A stretch of 34,103 nt of DNA from JBHIBD01 sp046758865 (lineage in GTDB: Bacteria > Planctomycetota > Brocadiia > Brocadiales > Bathyanammoxibiaceae), in assembly GCA_046758865.1 (NCBI GenBank), contig JBHIBD010000023.1:1-34103 (forward strand), in the 5' to 3' direction. Shown here piece by piece: positions 1 to 8,903 of the stretch; position 1 is the stretch's first letter, and every line of letters begins with the position of its first letter. Below the pieces are notes generated by a model, which saw nothing but the letters and a program-made list of their open reading frames with translations, made no database searches and had not been told where the DNA came from. The translations under genes were made by a program, and so were the position numbers.

Positions 1-57
1 TCCCACCTGAGTCAGCAAGAGCTCCAAGACATAGTGGAGTTCATGAAGGCCCTCTAA
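1..57 (+). CDS. C-terminal fragment of a c-type cytochrome (5' end outside window)
   Basis: The first 18 codons are open in frame 1 and end SHLSQQELQDIVEFMKAL then TAA. The pattern of a short loop, L-S-x-x-E-L-x-D-I-V, then an aromatic/K-A-L end is the usual C-terminal helix of class I cytochrome c domains; compare LSIHEVQDLLNFL in the dihaem cytochrome at 6964-7674. No haem motif lies inside the window. It sits upstream of hzsA on the same strand, so it may be the end of the hydrazine synthase gamma subunit (hzsC) or of a fused hzsB/hzsC. That is inference from gene order only; 18 residues cannot settle it. Confidence 0.6.
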   Translation, partial: SHLSQQELQDIVEFMKAL

Positions 58-78
58 TAGTAGAGGTGTTAAAAGGAT

Positions 79-134
79 AGAGAGGAGAATGCTGGTCATT
101 ACTCCTAGGCCATGTCGACCTCTCTCTCCTCTCT
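79..134 (+). repeat. Inverted repeat upstream of hzsA
   Basis: AGAGAGGAGA (79-88) is perfectly complementary to TCTCCTCTCT (125-134), giving a 10-bp stem with a 36-nt loop in the 276-nt gap between the cytochrome tail and hzsA. There is no T-run after it, so it is not a classical terminator. It could be an mRNA processing or stability element. I found no convincing sigma-70 promoter in the rest of this gap. Confidence 0.4.
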
Positions 135-333
135 TAGAGGTACTTTGCAGAAAAGGAGGGTATTGCTGGGAGGCTGTAGTAACAGAGGTTGTACCCCTTT
201 TGAAGTTCGCCAAAGGTAAGTCCTGCTTGTGGTGGACTTACGTTCACAATACAGATGCGTTTTTGGCGCAGACCCGCGGGGGCGCCTCTAGCTTGAGACA
301 TTGAGGCATACTGAAAGGAGGAGAAAACTAACG

Positions 334-2784
334 ATGAAACAATGGTTATTGAAAGCCATGGCCACCCTGGTGGTAGTTGGGCTGATGGCGTTCTCCGGCT
401 TGTGTAAGAACGCATCAGCGGCCCACGTGATGGTAGGTGGCTCAACACCCGGGAAGGCCCTATGGACCGACTACTGGGGAATGTCCAAGGAGTGGCAGGG
501 TAAGATAGACACAATTCTGTTCACACAATCGCCCAAAACGGCTGCCGGGGACCCCTATCACCAGTATCCCAACTACATCCCCGAGGGTAGCCGAATAGCA
601 TCTCTTAATCTCGCAAACAAGCAGACCAAGGTACTTACATCTAATTTCTCAACCGCATTTGACCCATGCACCTACTGGGACGGCAAGAAGTTTGTATTTG
701 CCGCCATCAAGGGTAGCGGTTTCTCACAGATATGGGAAATGAACATTGACGGCTCCAATGCCCGTCAATTGACGGACCTTCCTGGGAACTGCAGATGTCC
801 CATATATTATGCCGCTGGTTCAATACAGCCCGGTGAAGGAAACATTGTATGGCGTGATAGGTACTTTGAGGGTGATTGGAAGATCCGTGGTACAGTAGAA
901 AAAGCAGGTTTTATCATCTTTGCCTACTCTCCTGATGGTATACGGGACGAGTATTACAATCCCTTTAGCTACCAGCTCTGGAGGATTGACCCCGTTGGTG
1001 GAAAGGTAATGGAGCGTATCACCGGGGCAAAGATGAGCGGTATCGCCTTTCCCAATCTCAACACTGTGGTAGACCATATCGTCTACAACCTGAGTTCCGA
1101 TTTTGACCCCTGGCTGACCAGGGACGGAAGGGTCGGTTTCTCAAGCACACAAGCCCTAGGCAACAGGATGTATGGTAAGGGCAGGATTGCCTTCTTCACA
1201 GACAATTGGGACGGCTCTTATCCTCAGCCCTTCTATGGGAACTGCGAGGGCGAGGGTGAGATAAGCCACTCCAGGGTCCAGGCCAAGGAGCACCCCGATA
1301 ATATGGTAATCTTCACAGAAGGCCCCTACCAGAACTATGGTGCTGGACAGTTGGCCTGCGTCAGATACACAGCCCCATTCCAGAGCAACTATCGTCAGCT
1401 CACAGATGGGCGAGGCCTATACAGAGACCCTTCACCAGTACCCGACGGCAGGATGGCCGTCTCTTACGCAGAGAGAGCAGACTTCGGGATATACTGGTTT
1501 GACTTCTCCAAGGGAGCCGTTGGTGAGCTAATTTACGACGATCCGAACTGGAATGACCATCAGCCAACCCCTGTGTACGTTAAGTACAAACCGCGCTGGA
1601 TCAACACCTTTACCGCTGGTAACAACTTTGGAGTCACTGTTGTGACCTACCAGCCGTTCGACCAGGTGAAGGTAGAAGGTTACCCATCTTCCTGGGGCAC
1701 CGGTATCTGCTTTGACACCACCTACACACCCCCTCCTGGTAGTACCACCATTGGAGGTATAACGGTTGGTCCTTACCCCTGGCAGTTGGCCAAGCCGCTG
1801 AAGCAGGGTGATGTAAAGGCTGTAAGGGTATTGGGCGGCTACCACTGCAAGGAGCCCGACTCAAAGAGGTTTGCAGTTGGCGTTGGCAGCCACCTCTTAG
1901 GTGGGACACGTACCAGCAGCAATTCAGGTACTTCTTTCGCCCAGATTGGAATATGGGGCTATCAATATGTTGAGGACGATGGTTCTGTTGTCACCGCCGC
2001 CCCAGCTGACCACCCTGCGTCCTTGCAGACCCTGGATGAGAGAGGCATGGCCCTCTGCACAGCGATGTGGTGGGGCTACCTGAGGCCGTATGGTGGTAGG
2101 ATATGCAGTGGTTGCCACGACGGTTCCTACAGGGGAAGGGCCTTCAAGAACGAGCACTGTAAGGCCCTCTACAACTGGTGGTACGATGACAGAAGCCACT
2201 ATGATGCACCCTTCCTATGGGGTTATGTAAGGATTGACAGGAATGGCTATTATGCAGGCGTAAAGCACGGTGAAGACGTGGTGGTACCGGCCGACGTCTA
2301 CTATGGTGGTCCCTCTGGTACAACTTCTCAGCCTGTGGAAGGACTCACCAGGGAGAAGTGGAGAACGGTTGATTTCAGAAGGGACATCCAGCCCATAATA
2401 GACGCAAAGTGTGCCAATTGTCACAACGGCACCATCCCGCTCAACCTGAGCGGCGGTTCTACGCCGGTAGAGGTCGGTGGTGCGGCTGCTTTCAGTAAGG
2501 CCTATAACGGCCTACTGGCACCGCAGCCTGGCAAAGACCCTGTGCTGGGTGGAAAGTATGTGCATCCGGCGAGCGCCAGGGACAGCCTTCTTATCTGGAG
2601 GCTTTATGAAGAGACACTCAGTGACTTCCCACCCAGGGCCAACCCATTCCCCATCGAGGGTAGGCTGCTACACAATAAGTTTCTTACCCCCGAGGAGAGG
2701 TATCTCTTCGTGGAGTGGGTGGACATTGGTGCACAGTGGGATAACATCCCAGGCCCTGACTTCTATCCAGGTTACCGTGGCTAA
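334..2784 (+). CDS. hzsA: Hydrazine synthase alpha subunit HzsA
   Basis: This is the catalytic alpha subunit of hydrazine synthase, which condenses NO-derived hydroxylamine with ammonium to hydrazine inside the anammoxosome. The product is 816 residues, close to the roughly 809 I recall for Kuenenia. An N-terminal signal peptide ends near NASA/AHVM, followed by a long beta-propeller region (repeats such as IWEMNIDGSNARQLTDLP and LWRIDPVGGKVMERI). Two haem c motifs follow: CSGCH at 591-595 and CANCH at 693-697. A tyrosine four residues after the first haem histidine (Y599, CHDGSY) sits where the alpha-I haem tyrosine ligand is found in Kuenenia. I chose ATG 334 rather than the earlier in-frame ATG at 301, because AAAGGAGGAG lies just before 334 and the signal peptide starts there. 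A strong terminator follows. Confidence 0.95.
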   Translation: MKQWLLKAMATLVVVGLMAFSGLCKNASAAHVMVGGSTPGKALWTDYWGMSKEWQGKIDTILFTQSPKTAAGDPYHQYPNYIPEGSRIASLNLANKQTKVLTSNFSTAFDPCTYWDGKKFVFAAIKGSGFSQIWEMNIDGSNARQLTDLPGNCRCPIYYAAGSIQPGEGNIVWRDRYFEGDWKIRGTVEKAGFIIFAYSPDGIRDEYYNPFSYQLWRIDPVGGKVMERITGAKMSGIAFPNLNTVVDHIVYNLSSDFDPWLTRDGRVGFSSTQALGNRMYGKGRIAFFTDNWDGSYPQPFYGNCEGEGEISHSRVQAKEHPDNMVIFTEGPYQNYGAGQLACVRYTAPFQSNYRQLTDGRGLYRDPSPVPDGRMAVSYAERADFGIYWFDFSKGAVGELIYDDPNWNDHQPTPVYVKYKPRWINTFTAGNNFGVTVVTYQPFDQVKVEGYPSSWGTGICFDTTYTPPPGSTTIGGITVGPYPWQLAKPLKQGDVKAVRVLGGYHCKEPDSKRFAVGVGSHLLGGTRTSSNSGTSFAQIGIWGYQYVEDDGSVVTAAPADHPASLQTLDERGMALCTAMWWGYLRPYGGRICSGCHDGSYRGRAFKNEHCKALYNWWYDDRSHYDAPFLWGYVRIDRNGYYAGVKHGEDVVVPADVYYGGPSGTTSQPVEGLTREKWRTVDFRRDIQPIIDAKCANCHNGTIPLNLSGGSTPVEVGGAAAFSKAYNGLLAPQPGKDPVLGGKYVHPASARDSLLIWRLYEETLSDFPPRANPFPIEGRLLHNKFLTPEERYLFVEWVDIGAQWDNIPGPDFYPGYRG

Positions 2785-2825
2785 GTTAAGTAGTTAAGGG
2801 TTGAATTAGGTAAGGCTTAACAATA

Positions 2826-2867
2826 GGCTGGCAGGGTACTTAGTGCCCTGCCAGCCTCTTTTGTTTT
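2826..2867 (+). terminator. Rho-independent terminator of hzsA
   Basis: GGCTGGCAGGG (2826-2836) pairs perfectly with CCCTGCCAGCC (2846-2856). This 11-bp GC-rich stem is followed by TCTTTTGTTTT. It lies 42 nt after the hzsA stop. Confidence 0.92.
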
Positions 2868-2893
2868 GCACCCAGAGGGTCTGCAAAAATATC

Positions 2894-2921
2894 TTGACAG
2901 TTTATGGTTTATTAGTATAAT
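2894..2921 (+). promoter_or_regulatory. Sigma-70 promoter of the HAO-type gene
   Basis: TTGACA (2894-2899), a 16-nt spacer and TATAAT (2916-2921): both boxes match the consensus exactly. It lies between the hzsA terminator and the HAO-type start and predicts a transcript start near 2928. The hdh promoter has the same boxes and the same 16-nt spacer. Confidence 0.8.
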
Positions 2922-3086
2922 TGCCGAGAATCATATTTAGCAATCACACGGAGGGAACTGGGAAGGAGGGGGGTGATATAGTCGCTATATTCCTGCCACA
3001 AAAGCTTTTGCTAACCTACAATAAGCGTTGTAGATGACTCATATTGCGTAGTAAAGAGGAGAACATAGAAAGGAGACAAGCTGGGT

Positions 3087-4766
3087 ATGAACATTTTTAA
3101 GAGACCTTTGTCATACTGTACCATTCTGGCGATGGCAGGGTTCCTCCTGCTAGGTAGCCAGGACGTATGCTTGGGTGATCCCGACCCCGCTACGTTTCAG
3201 GAGGTAGCATCATCGATTTATGGCCAGCCCGTAGGCAAGTCTGACAGCGGTGACCTATATGTATTTGGTCTTACCTCAGAATATGTACCTCCCGAGTACG
3301 TGGACGGCATGGGACCTTACAAGTCGTTCCTAAAATTCCTGCCTGTAGTACGTTGGTATAGACCACAAGAGTACTGGGTCAACAAGAACAGCGTGGAGGG
3401 GGTGTTTAAGACCGAGGAATGTGTGCTCTGTCACACTGTGCAGACCCCGACCATTGTTAATGACTGGAAGGCCAGCGGCCACGGCAACCCCAGGCCAGAT
3501 GCAGAGACTGCAAAGAAGTACTACTTGGGCGACCCAGCCGCAATGGCCCAGAAAGCCGATGCCATAGCGCAGCGTATCGGTGAAGATATAACCGTCGTTG
3601 GTTGTGACAAGTGTCATGGAAACGACCACCAAAAGCTTCAGATGCCCACCTGGAAGACCTGTCAGGGCTGTCATCCTGAGCAAACGTCTGGACATCGCTC
3701 CGGTGGACTAGGCTCGCACACCCACGCATGGACGGTAAACGTCCTAGAATTCTCCTGGCACGTTGGGAAGCCACCGGAGGAGGTCAATGGCTGTCAGGCA
3801 TGTCATGCCATTATTGAGAACCGATGCGACGGCTGCCATACCAGGCACAAGTTTAATGCCGCCGAGTCCAGGAAGGCGCACGCATGCAGGTACTGCCACC
3901 TCGGTGTAGACCACAGAGAGTGGGAGATGTATAATGTCTCCATGCATGGCATACTCCATTCTGAGGAGATGGCCATACAAGACTGGACGAAACCCGTGAA
4001 GAAGGGCAATCACAGGGTGCCTGCCTGTGCCTACTGCCACATGCAGGACGGCGACCACAACGTCCAGAGGTTTGGGACAATCTATAGTGATATGGGCATG
4101 TTTGAGATAGACCGCGGTGCCCCAAAATGGCAGGCAAAGAGGGAGGCATGGGTCAAGAAGTGTATGGACTGCCATTCTCCCAACTTTGCAAGAGACCAGT
4201 TGAGGTCAATGGACTACGGTATAAGGGTAAGCTTCACCAAGTGGCGTGAGGCTGCCAACATCATCGTGGGTTGCTACCTCGGTGGTGAGCTAGACCCCAT
4301 GCCCACAGACCTTGCACCAGACTGGTACGGGCACTATACCTTTAGTCTGTTACCCACAGGTGACCCCAGGTTCTACAATGTCTCGGAGATAGAGCGGCTG
4401 GGGCTTGAGTTCATCTGTTACCAGACGGCCCAGGTATATAAGGCCCTTGCCCATATGGCCATTTACAACGCCACTTACGGCACGGGTGGTGCCTTTGAAC
4501 AGGACCGCATGCTGATCCAGATAAAGGCGGAGGCCAGCCGTCTGAAGAGATTTAAGGCCCTTGAGGAGAAGGCTGGGATAGAGTACAAGCCGCCGGAGTT
4601 CTGGAAGCATGGTGAGTACACCGACCTCCTCTTAGGTTGGAAGAGGAAGGAAGGGGACGTGGACCTTGCCTGGTTCCAGAGGACCGACATCCCGCATCGT
4701 CATAACGCCGATTCGGGTCTGGAGGCCCACATCCCAGAGGTGCACGGACACGAGATACACAAATAG
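3087..4766 (+). CDS. Octahaem hydroxylamine oxidoreductase-like protein (oxidative type)
   Basis: Exported 559-residue octahaem cytochrome c of the HAO family. A signal peptide of about 30 residues is followed by eight CxxCH motifs, from CVLCH at 112 and CQACH at 236 (fourth, P460 position) to CMDCH at 359. A helical C-terminal domain contains NATYG. Its Tyr464 aligns with the tyrosine of hydrazine dehydrogenase (Y460 in the paralogue downstream) that is cross-linked to the P460 haem in oxidative HAOs. This predicts an oxidase, most likely of hydroxylamine to NO (HOX-like), or a hydrazine-oxidising paralogue; the sequence alone does not separate these. The start is ATG 3087 behind AAAGGAG. 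It lies downstream of hzsA with its own promoter and ends at a terminator-like hairpin just before trpB. The C-terminus is histidine-rich. Confidence 0.9.
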   Translation: MNIFKRPLSYCTILAMAGFLLLGSQDVCLGDPDPATFQEVASSIYGQPVGKSDSGDLYVFGLTSEYVPPEYVDGMGPYKSFLKFLPVVRWYRPQEYWVNKNSVEGVFKTEECVLCHTVQTPTIVNDWKASGHGNPRPDAETAKKYYLGDPAAMAQKADAIAQRIGEDITVVGCDKCHGNDHQKLQMPTWKTCQGCHPEQTSGHRSGGLGSHTHAWTVNVLEFSWHVGKPPEEVNGCQACHAIIENRCDGCHTRHKFNAAESRKAHACRYCHLGVDHREWEMYNVSMHGILHSEEMAIQDWTKPVKKGNHRVPACAYCHMQDGDHNVQRFGTIYSDMGMFEIDRGAPKWQAKREAWVKKCMDCHSPNFARDQLRSMDYGIRVSFTKWREAANIIVGCYLGGELDPMPTDLAPDWYGHYTFSLLPTGDPRFYNVSEIERLGLEFICYQTAQVYKALAHMAIYNATYGTGGAFEQDRMLIQIKAEASRLKRFKALEEKAGIEYKPPEFWKHGEYTDLLLGWKRKEGDVDLAWFQRTDIPHRHNADSGLEAHIPEVHGHEIHK

Positions 4767-4794
4767 TAGGGCTGGAATCGTTTTGCTGTAAATC

Positions 4795-4836
4795 GGGAGG
4801 GTAGCAGAAGGTTCTTTGCTACCCTCCTGTCATTTT
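4795..4836 (+). terminator. Terminator-like hairpin between the HAO-type gene and trpB
   Basis: GGAGGGTAGCA pairs with TGCTACCCTCC (11 bp, within 4795-4828) and is followed by GTCATTTT. The tail is a weak T-run, so termination may be partial. The trpB start codon is only 29 nt beyond the stem, leaving no room for a promoter. Confidence 0.75.
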
Positions 4837-4857
4837 AGCACTATGGAGGCATTTATT

Positions 4858-6081
4858 ATGAGGACTGAAGCTACAAGGCCCCTGGTAGAACAGAAACTCC
4901 CAGATGAGAAGGGCCGCTTCGGCAAGTTTGGTGGCAGGTATGTTCCAGAAACATTGATGCCAGCACTTGAACAGCTTGAACGAGAGTATCTTAGCGCTAA
5001 AAAGGATAAGAGCTTCCAGAGGGAGCTGAATTACTATCTAAAGGAGTATGTGGGCAGGCCCTCGCCTTTGTACCTGGCCGAAAGGCTAGGGAAGCTGATG
5101 GGCGGTGTGAAGGTATATCTAAAGAGGGAGGATCTGAACCACACAGGCGCCCATAAGATAAACAATACCTTAGGCCAGACACTCTTGGCAAAAAGGATGG
5201 GTAAGCACCGAATAATTGCGGAGACCGGTGCCGGACAGCATGGCGTGGCCACCGCCACGGCGGCTGCCATGTTCGGCCTAGAGTGCGAGGTCTATATGGG
5301 AGAAGAGGACATGCGGCGCCAGTCCCTGAACGTATTCCGCATGAAGCTCCTCGGCACAAAGGTCATTCCCGTTAAGACAGGTTCAAAGACATTAAAGGAT
5401 GCCACCAACGAGGCCCTGAGGGATTGGATGGCCTCGGTAAGAAATACCCACTACATAATAGGCTCTGTCGTAGGCCCACACCCGTATCCAGTAATGGTAA
5501 GAGATTTTCAAACCATAATCGGAAGCGAGGCAAGGGAACAGATATTGGAAAAAGAGAACCGACTCCCCGACTGTTTAGTTGCCTGCGTGGGAGGTGGCAG
5601 CAATTCAATAGGGCTGTTTCATCCGTTTGTTGAAGACGAGGGCGTAAGGATGATAGGCGTAGAGGCTGGTGGTTTTAGTCTAAATGTCGGTGAGCATGCA
5701 GCAACGCTTTCTTACGGAAAGGTAGGAGTGCTGCATGGTAGTATGAGCTATGTGCTCCAGGACGAAGACGGTCAGACCCAACCGGTCCACTCCATCTCAG
5801 CGGGGTTGGACTACCCCGGTGTAGGACCTGAGCATAGTTACCTCAAAGATATAGGTAGAGTAGAATACGTGTCTGTGACAGATGCTGAGGCCTTGGAGGC
5901 GTTTCAGGCATGTGCCCAGTCAGAGGGCATCATTCCTGCCCTTGAGGCCGCCCATGCCCTGGCTTACATCATGAAGATTGCACCCTCCCTTGGCAAGGGC
6001 AGCATAATCCTCATCTGTCTCTCGGGAAGCGGGGACAAGGACTCCTTTGAGGCGGCGGCAAAGCTGGGAGTAAAGATTTAG
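4858..6081 (+). CDS. trpB: Tryptophan synthase beta chain
   Basis: PLP-dependent beta subunit that joins indole and serine to make tryptophan. The 407-residue product has the N-terminal GRFGKFGGRYVPETLMPAL block typical of TrpB1. The PLP lysine is at 100 in HTGAHKINN, and the phosphate-binding loop reads GGGSNSIG. ATG 4858 is chosen because GGAGG (4845-4849) is 8 nt before it; an earlier in-frame ATG at 4843 overlaps that ribosome binding site. trpA follows after 11 nt, as expected for an alpha2beta2 channelling complex. Its place between two catabolic cytochrome genes is unusual, and it appears to depend on read-through of the preceding hairpin. Confidence 0.96.
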   Translation: MRTEATRPLVEQKLPDEKGRFGKFGGRYVPETLMPALEQLEREYLSAKKDKSFQRELNYYLKEYVGRPSPLYLAERLGKLMGGVKVYLKREDLNHTGAHKINNTLGQTLLAKRMGKHRIIAETGAGQHGVATATAAAMFGLECEVYMGEEDMRRQSLNVFRMKLLGTKVIPVKTGSKTLKDATNEALRDWMASVRNTHYIIGSVVGPHPYPVMVRDFQTIIGSEAREQILEKENRLPDCLVACVGGGSNSIGLFHPFVEDEGVRMIGVEAGGFSLNVGEHAATLSYGKVGVLHGSMSYVLQDEDGQTQPVHSISAGLDYPGVGPEHSYLKDIGRVEYVSVTDAEALEAFQACAQSEGIIPALEAAHALAYIMKIAPSLGKGSIILICLSGSGDKDSFEAAAKLGVKI

Positions 6082-6092
6082 CCCTCCAGCTC

Positions 6093-6905
6093 ATGGATAA
6101 CAGAATTGACCAGAAGTTTAAGCTGTTAAAAAGTAGAAATGAACCCGCATTTATCCCATTTATAACCGCCGGTGACCCTAGCCTTGAGGCCACCAGAGAA
6201 CTCATCCTAGAACTTGAAAGATGTGGTGCAGACATCATAGAGTTAGGTATCCCTTTTTCCGACCCCATCGCCGACGGCCCCGTAATCCAGGCCTCCTACT
6301 ATAGGACACTAACAAAGGGGCTGAAGCTGGCAAATGTTTTCCGCTTCGTTAAAGACATAAGAAGGGAAACAGATATCCCTATTGTTTCCATGGTGTCATA
6401 CAGCATTGTCTTCAAAAACGGTGCAGAGAACTTCGTAGTTAACGCAAAAGAGGCCGGTTTTGACGGCGCTACCATCCCGGACCTACCCATAGAGGAAAGT
6501 GAGACGGTATTTCGTGCCGCAAAAGAGAAAAATTTTCGCATAGTCTGCTTCGTTGCACCAACCACTACACCTGACCGGATGGCCCAGATTGCAGCAAGCA
6601 CCCAGGGTTTCCTATACTACATGTCAGTTGTGGGGATAACAGGTATGCGGAACAGCATGCCCAAAGACATGGAAGAAAACATCCAGAAAATAAAGAAGAT
6701 GACGGATAAACCCGTTGCCCTCGGCTTTGGTATCTCTACGCCTGAGCAGGCCAGGGTAGTGGGTAGTGTAGCTGACGGTGTAATTGTGGGAAGTGCCCTT
6801 GTTAAAGAAATAGAAAGGCATCTGGATAGCTCCCTTTCAGAGATAGTAAAGGCCACAGGAGAGTTTGCCTCCCTGCTGGCAAGAGGTGCAAAAGGAAAGG
6901 CTTAA
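6093..6905 (+). CDS. trpA: Tryptophan synthase alpha chain
   Basis: The alpha subunit splits indole-3-glycerol phosphate to indole and glyceraldehyde 3-phosphate and passes indole to TrpB. The 270-residue TIM barrel is of normal length. The catalytic pair is visible: Glu50 in ELGIPFSDPIADGP and Asp61 a few residues later. Phosphate-loop elements GFGISTPEQ and GVIVGSALV lie near the C-terminus. It starts 11 nt after the trpB stop with no strong ribosome binding site of its own, so translational coupling to trpB is likely. trpF is about 21 kb away in another operon, so the pathway is split. Confidence 0.96.
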   Translation: MDNRIDQKFKLLKSRNEPAFIPFITAGDPSLEATRELILELERCGADIIELGIPFSDPIADGPVIQASYYRTLTKGLKLANVFRFVKDIRRETDIPIVSMVSYSIVFKNGAENFVVNAKEAGFDGATIPDLPIEESETVFRAAKEKNFRIVCFVAPTTTPDRMAQIAASTQGFLYYMSVVGITGMRNSMPKDMEENIQKIKKMTDKPVALGFGISTPEQARVVGSVADGVIVGSALVKEIERHLDSSLSEIVKATGEFASLLARGAKGKA

Positions 6906-6963
6906 GGCCAGTTTGAATGTCTCTAGGGGAGATTACTAAGATAGGAGGGGAGGGATTTTGTAA

Positions 6964-7674
6964 ATGTTTAAGAGAACAAGCCTCTTTTTAGTCTTTTTTT
7001 TCTTATCCGTTACAGTTTATGCCCAGGACCTGGAGGATTTACAAAAACAGCTAGAGGAACAGCAGGCCTTGATAGAAAGTCAGAAAAAGATGATAGAGTC
7101 ACTGGAAATGGCATTGGCCGAAAAGGTTCCACCCAAGATTGCAAGGCGTGAGGTCATGCGAAAGCAGTCCGTAGAGAGAGGCAAAAAGATTTATTTTGAG
7201 AAAGGCTGTGCAAAATGCCACGGAGAAGAAGGGGAGGGAGGCAAAGGCCCTTTCTTAAGTGGAGTTACATTAAAGTACAGTGAGGCGTTTCTGAGTGCCT
7301 GCATAACCAGTCAAGCAGTACATCACGGGCCCAAGACCATTATGCCTGCCTTTACTGAACTTTCCATACATGAAGTTCAAGACCTCCTGAACTTCCTTGA
7401 CACCTTTAACCCTGGCCGGGAAATCACCTCTGGGATAAAGGGGAAAAAGCTGTGGAATAAGTTGGGATGCCTCTCTTGTCACGGCGAAAAAGGGGAAGGG
7501 GCCCTCACTGGTCCATCTCTAAGGGGAATAACTTTAAAGTACAACTACGACTGGATCCGTATCTGTATTACTGACCCGACGGTCCATCACGGGCCCAAGG
7601 CCATGATGCCCTCATTTAAGGAGGTGCCTTTTTCAGATGTGGAGGCAGTGATAGACTATATGAGTACCTTTTGA
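6964..7674 (+). CDS. Exported tandem dihaem cytochrome c with N-terminal coiled coil
   Basis: A 236-residue periplasmic or anammoxosomal electron carrier. A signal peptide (MFKRTSLFLVFFFLSVTVYA, 1-20) is followed by a Q/E/L-rich coiled coil (about 21-55). Two similar cytochrome c domains follow, each with one haem motif: CAKCHGEEGEGG then CLSCHGEKGEGA. Each continues with a G-(V/I)-TLKY block and an (V)HHGPK-(T/A)-MMP/IMP block containing a likely Met ligand. The two halves are clearly an internal duplication. GGAGGGGAGG precedes the ATG. It lies between trpA and the flavodiiron gene. The coiled coil suggests oligomerisation or docking to a large complex; the partner cannot be read from sequence. 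I recognise the domain type, not a named protein. Confidence 0.88.
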   Translation: MFKRTSLFLVFFFLSVTVYAQDLEDLQKQLEEQQALIESQKKMIESLEMALAEKVPPKIARREVMRKQSVERGKKIYFEKGCAKCHGEEGEGGKGPFLSGVTLKYSEAFLSACITSQAVHHGPKTIMPAFTELSIHEVQDLLNFLDTFNPGREITSGIKGKKLWNKLGCLSCHGEKGEGALTGPSLRGITLKYNYDWIRICITDPTVHHGPKAMMPSFKEVPFSDVEAVIDYMSTF

Positions 7675-7688
7675 AGGAAAAAGGTTAG

Positions 7689-8903
7689 ATGACTACTATG
7701 GGTATCAGCGAGGAAGCAGTAGAGCTTGTCCCAGGTGTCTTTTGGGTGGGAGTCATAGATCGTGAACGCACCCTCTTTGATAGTTTTGTAAGCCTTCCGT
7801 ACGGAACAACTTATAATGCTTACCTTGTTGTTGGAAAAGACAAGGTGGCGCTGGTTGATACGGTCGGCTCAGAGTTTGGTGACGTCCTGGTAAAAAAGGT
7901 CAGCGATCTAGTAAAACCAGAAGATATAGACTATGTGGTTATGAACCACGCAGAACCAGACCACGGGGGATCAATACCCAAGCTCCTATCTATCGCCAAA
8001 GAGGCCCGGCTCGTTGCTACACAGAAGGGGGTGGGCATGGCAAAACTATTTTATGATGTCCCGGAAGAGAGGACACAGACGGTGGGAGACGGAACAAGAA
8101 TCAACCTTGGTGGGAAGACGCTGAGGTTTATAGATGCCCCCTGGCTTCACTGGCCAGAGACAATGTTTACCTACTGCGAAGAGGACAAAGTCCTTTTCAG
8201 TTGTGATTTCTTTGGCGCCCATATGGCAGCAGATAAAATGTACGAAGATGAGGTGGGTGATATAGTGCTTGCTGAGGCCAAGAAGTATTATGCCGAGATA
8301 ATGATGATATTCATAAACCCTCTTAGAAAGGCACTCGATAAGGTGGGGGGGTTGGATATAAAGATAATAGGCCCAAGCCATGGACCCGTGTATCGTAACC
8401 CATGGCGTATAATTGATGCCTATGAGAAGTGGGCAAGGGGTCCCCTGGAGCCCAAGGCGGTGGTTATCTACGTATCTATGTATGGGAGTACGGCGGCCCT
8501 GGAGAAGGCCGTGGTCGAAGGCTTGAAGGAAGAGGGGATAGAGGTAGTAGCTTATAACATGGTAAGGTCTGATATTTCCCAGATGGTTATAGACCTTGTG
8601 GATTCCAGTGCCATTATCTTCGGCTCACCGTCCTTTTATGGTGGTACCCATCCCCGTCTTGCCTCCTCTGTGGAGCTTATAAGGAGCATCAAGCCCAGGG
8701 GCAGGATAGTAGCCGCGTTCGGCTCTTATGGTTGGGGTGGTGGAGCGGCTAAGGAGATAAAGACCAGGCTGGCGCCGGCTGGCTTCGACGTGATAGAGAC
8801 CCTAGAGATACAGGGTCCGCCCCGGGAGGAAGCGCTTGGTAAGGCCCGTGCCCTTGGGAAGACTGTTGCACAGAAGGTGAAAGAGGTTTCGGCAAAGACT
8901 TAG
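7689..8903 (+). CDS. Flavodiiron protein (O2/NO reductase, FprA type)
   Basis: A 404-residue A-type flavodiiron protein: an N-terminal metallo-beta-lactamase-like diiron domain, then a flavodoxin domain binding FMN. Diiron ligands are visible as H87-x-E89-x-D91-H92 (NHAEPDHGGS), the His of PWLHWPETM, the Asp of SCDFFGAH and the His of GPSHGPVYR. The flavodoxin phosphate loop is VSMYGSTAALEKAV. These cytoplasmic enzymes reduce O2 to water or NO to N2O, usually with electrons from rubredoxin. That fits oxygen or NO protection in a strict anaerobe that has NO as a metabolic intermediate. ATG 7689 lies behind AAGGAAAAAGG, 15 nt after the cytochrome stop. The stop overlaps the convergent zinc-ribbon gene's stop by 4 nt. 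Confidence 0.95.
   Translation: MTTMGISEEAVELVPGVFWVGVIDRERTLFDSFVSLPYGTTYNAYLVVGKDKVALVDTVGSEFGDVLVKKVSDLVKPEDIDYVVMNHAEPDHGGSIPKLLSIAKEARLVATQKGVGMAKLFYDVPEERTQTVGDGTRINLGGKTLRFIDAPWLHWPETMFTYCEEDKVLFSCDFFGAHMAADKMYEDEVGDIVLAEAKKYYAEIMMIFINPLRKALDKVGGLDIKIIGPSHGPVYRNPWRIIDAYEKWARGPLEPKAVVIYVSMYGSTAALEKAVVEGLKEEGIEVVAYNMVRSDISQMVIDLVDSSAIIFGSPSFYGGTHPRLASSVELIRSIKPRGRIVAAFGSYGWGGGAAKEIKTRLAPAGFDVIETLEIQGPPREEALGKARALGKTVAQKVKEVSAKT

Larger units (their letters stand above)
2785..3086 (+). other. Intergenic region hzsA to HAO-type gene
   Basis: This gap holds the hzsA terminator (2826-2867), a near-perfect sigma-70 promoter (2894-2921) and a leader of roughly 160 nt before the ATG at 3087. 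The leader has an AAAGGAG ribosome binding site at 3069-3075. I see no gene in it. Confidence 0.7.

Noticed and set aside
89..304. 71-codon frame upstream of hzsA
   Set aside because: It has no usable ribosome binding site spacing, a composition unlike a protein, and no family resemblance. It fills the hzsA leader by chance.
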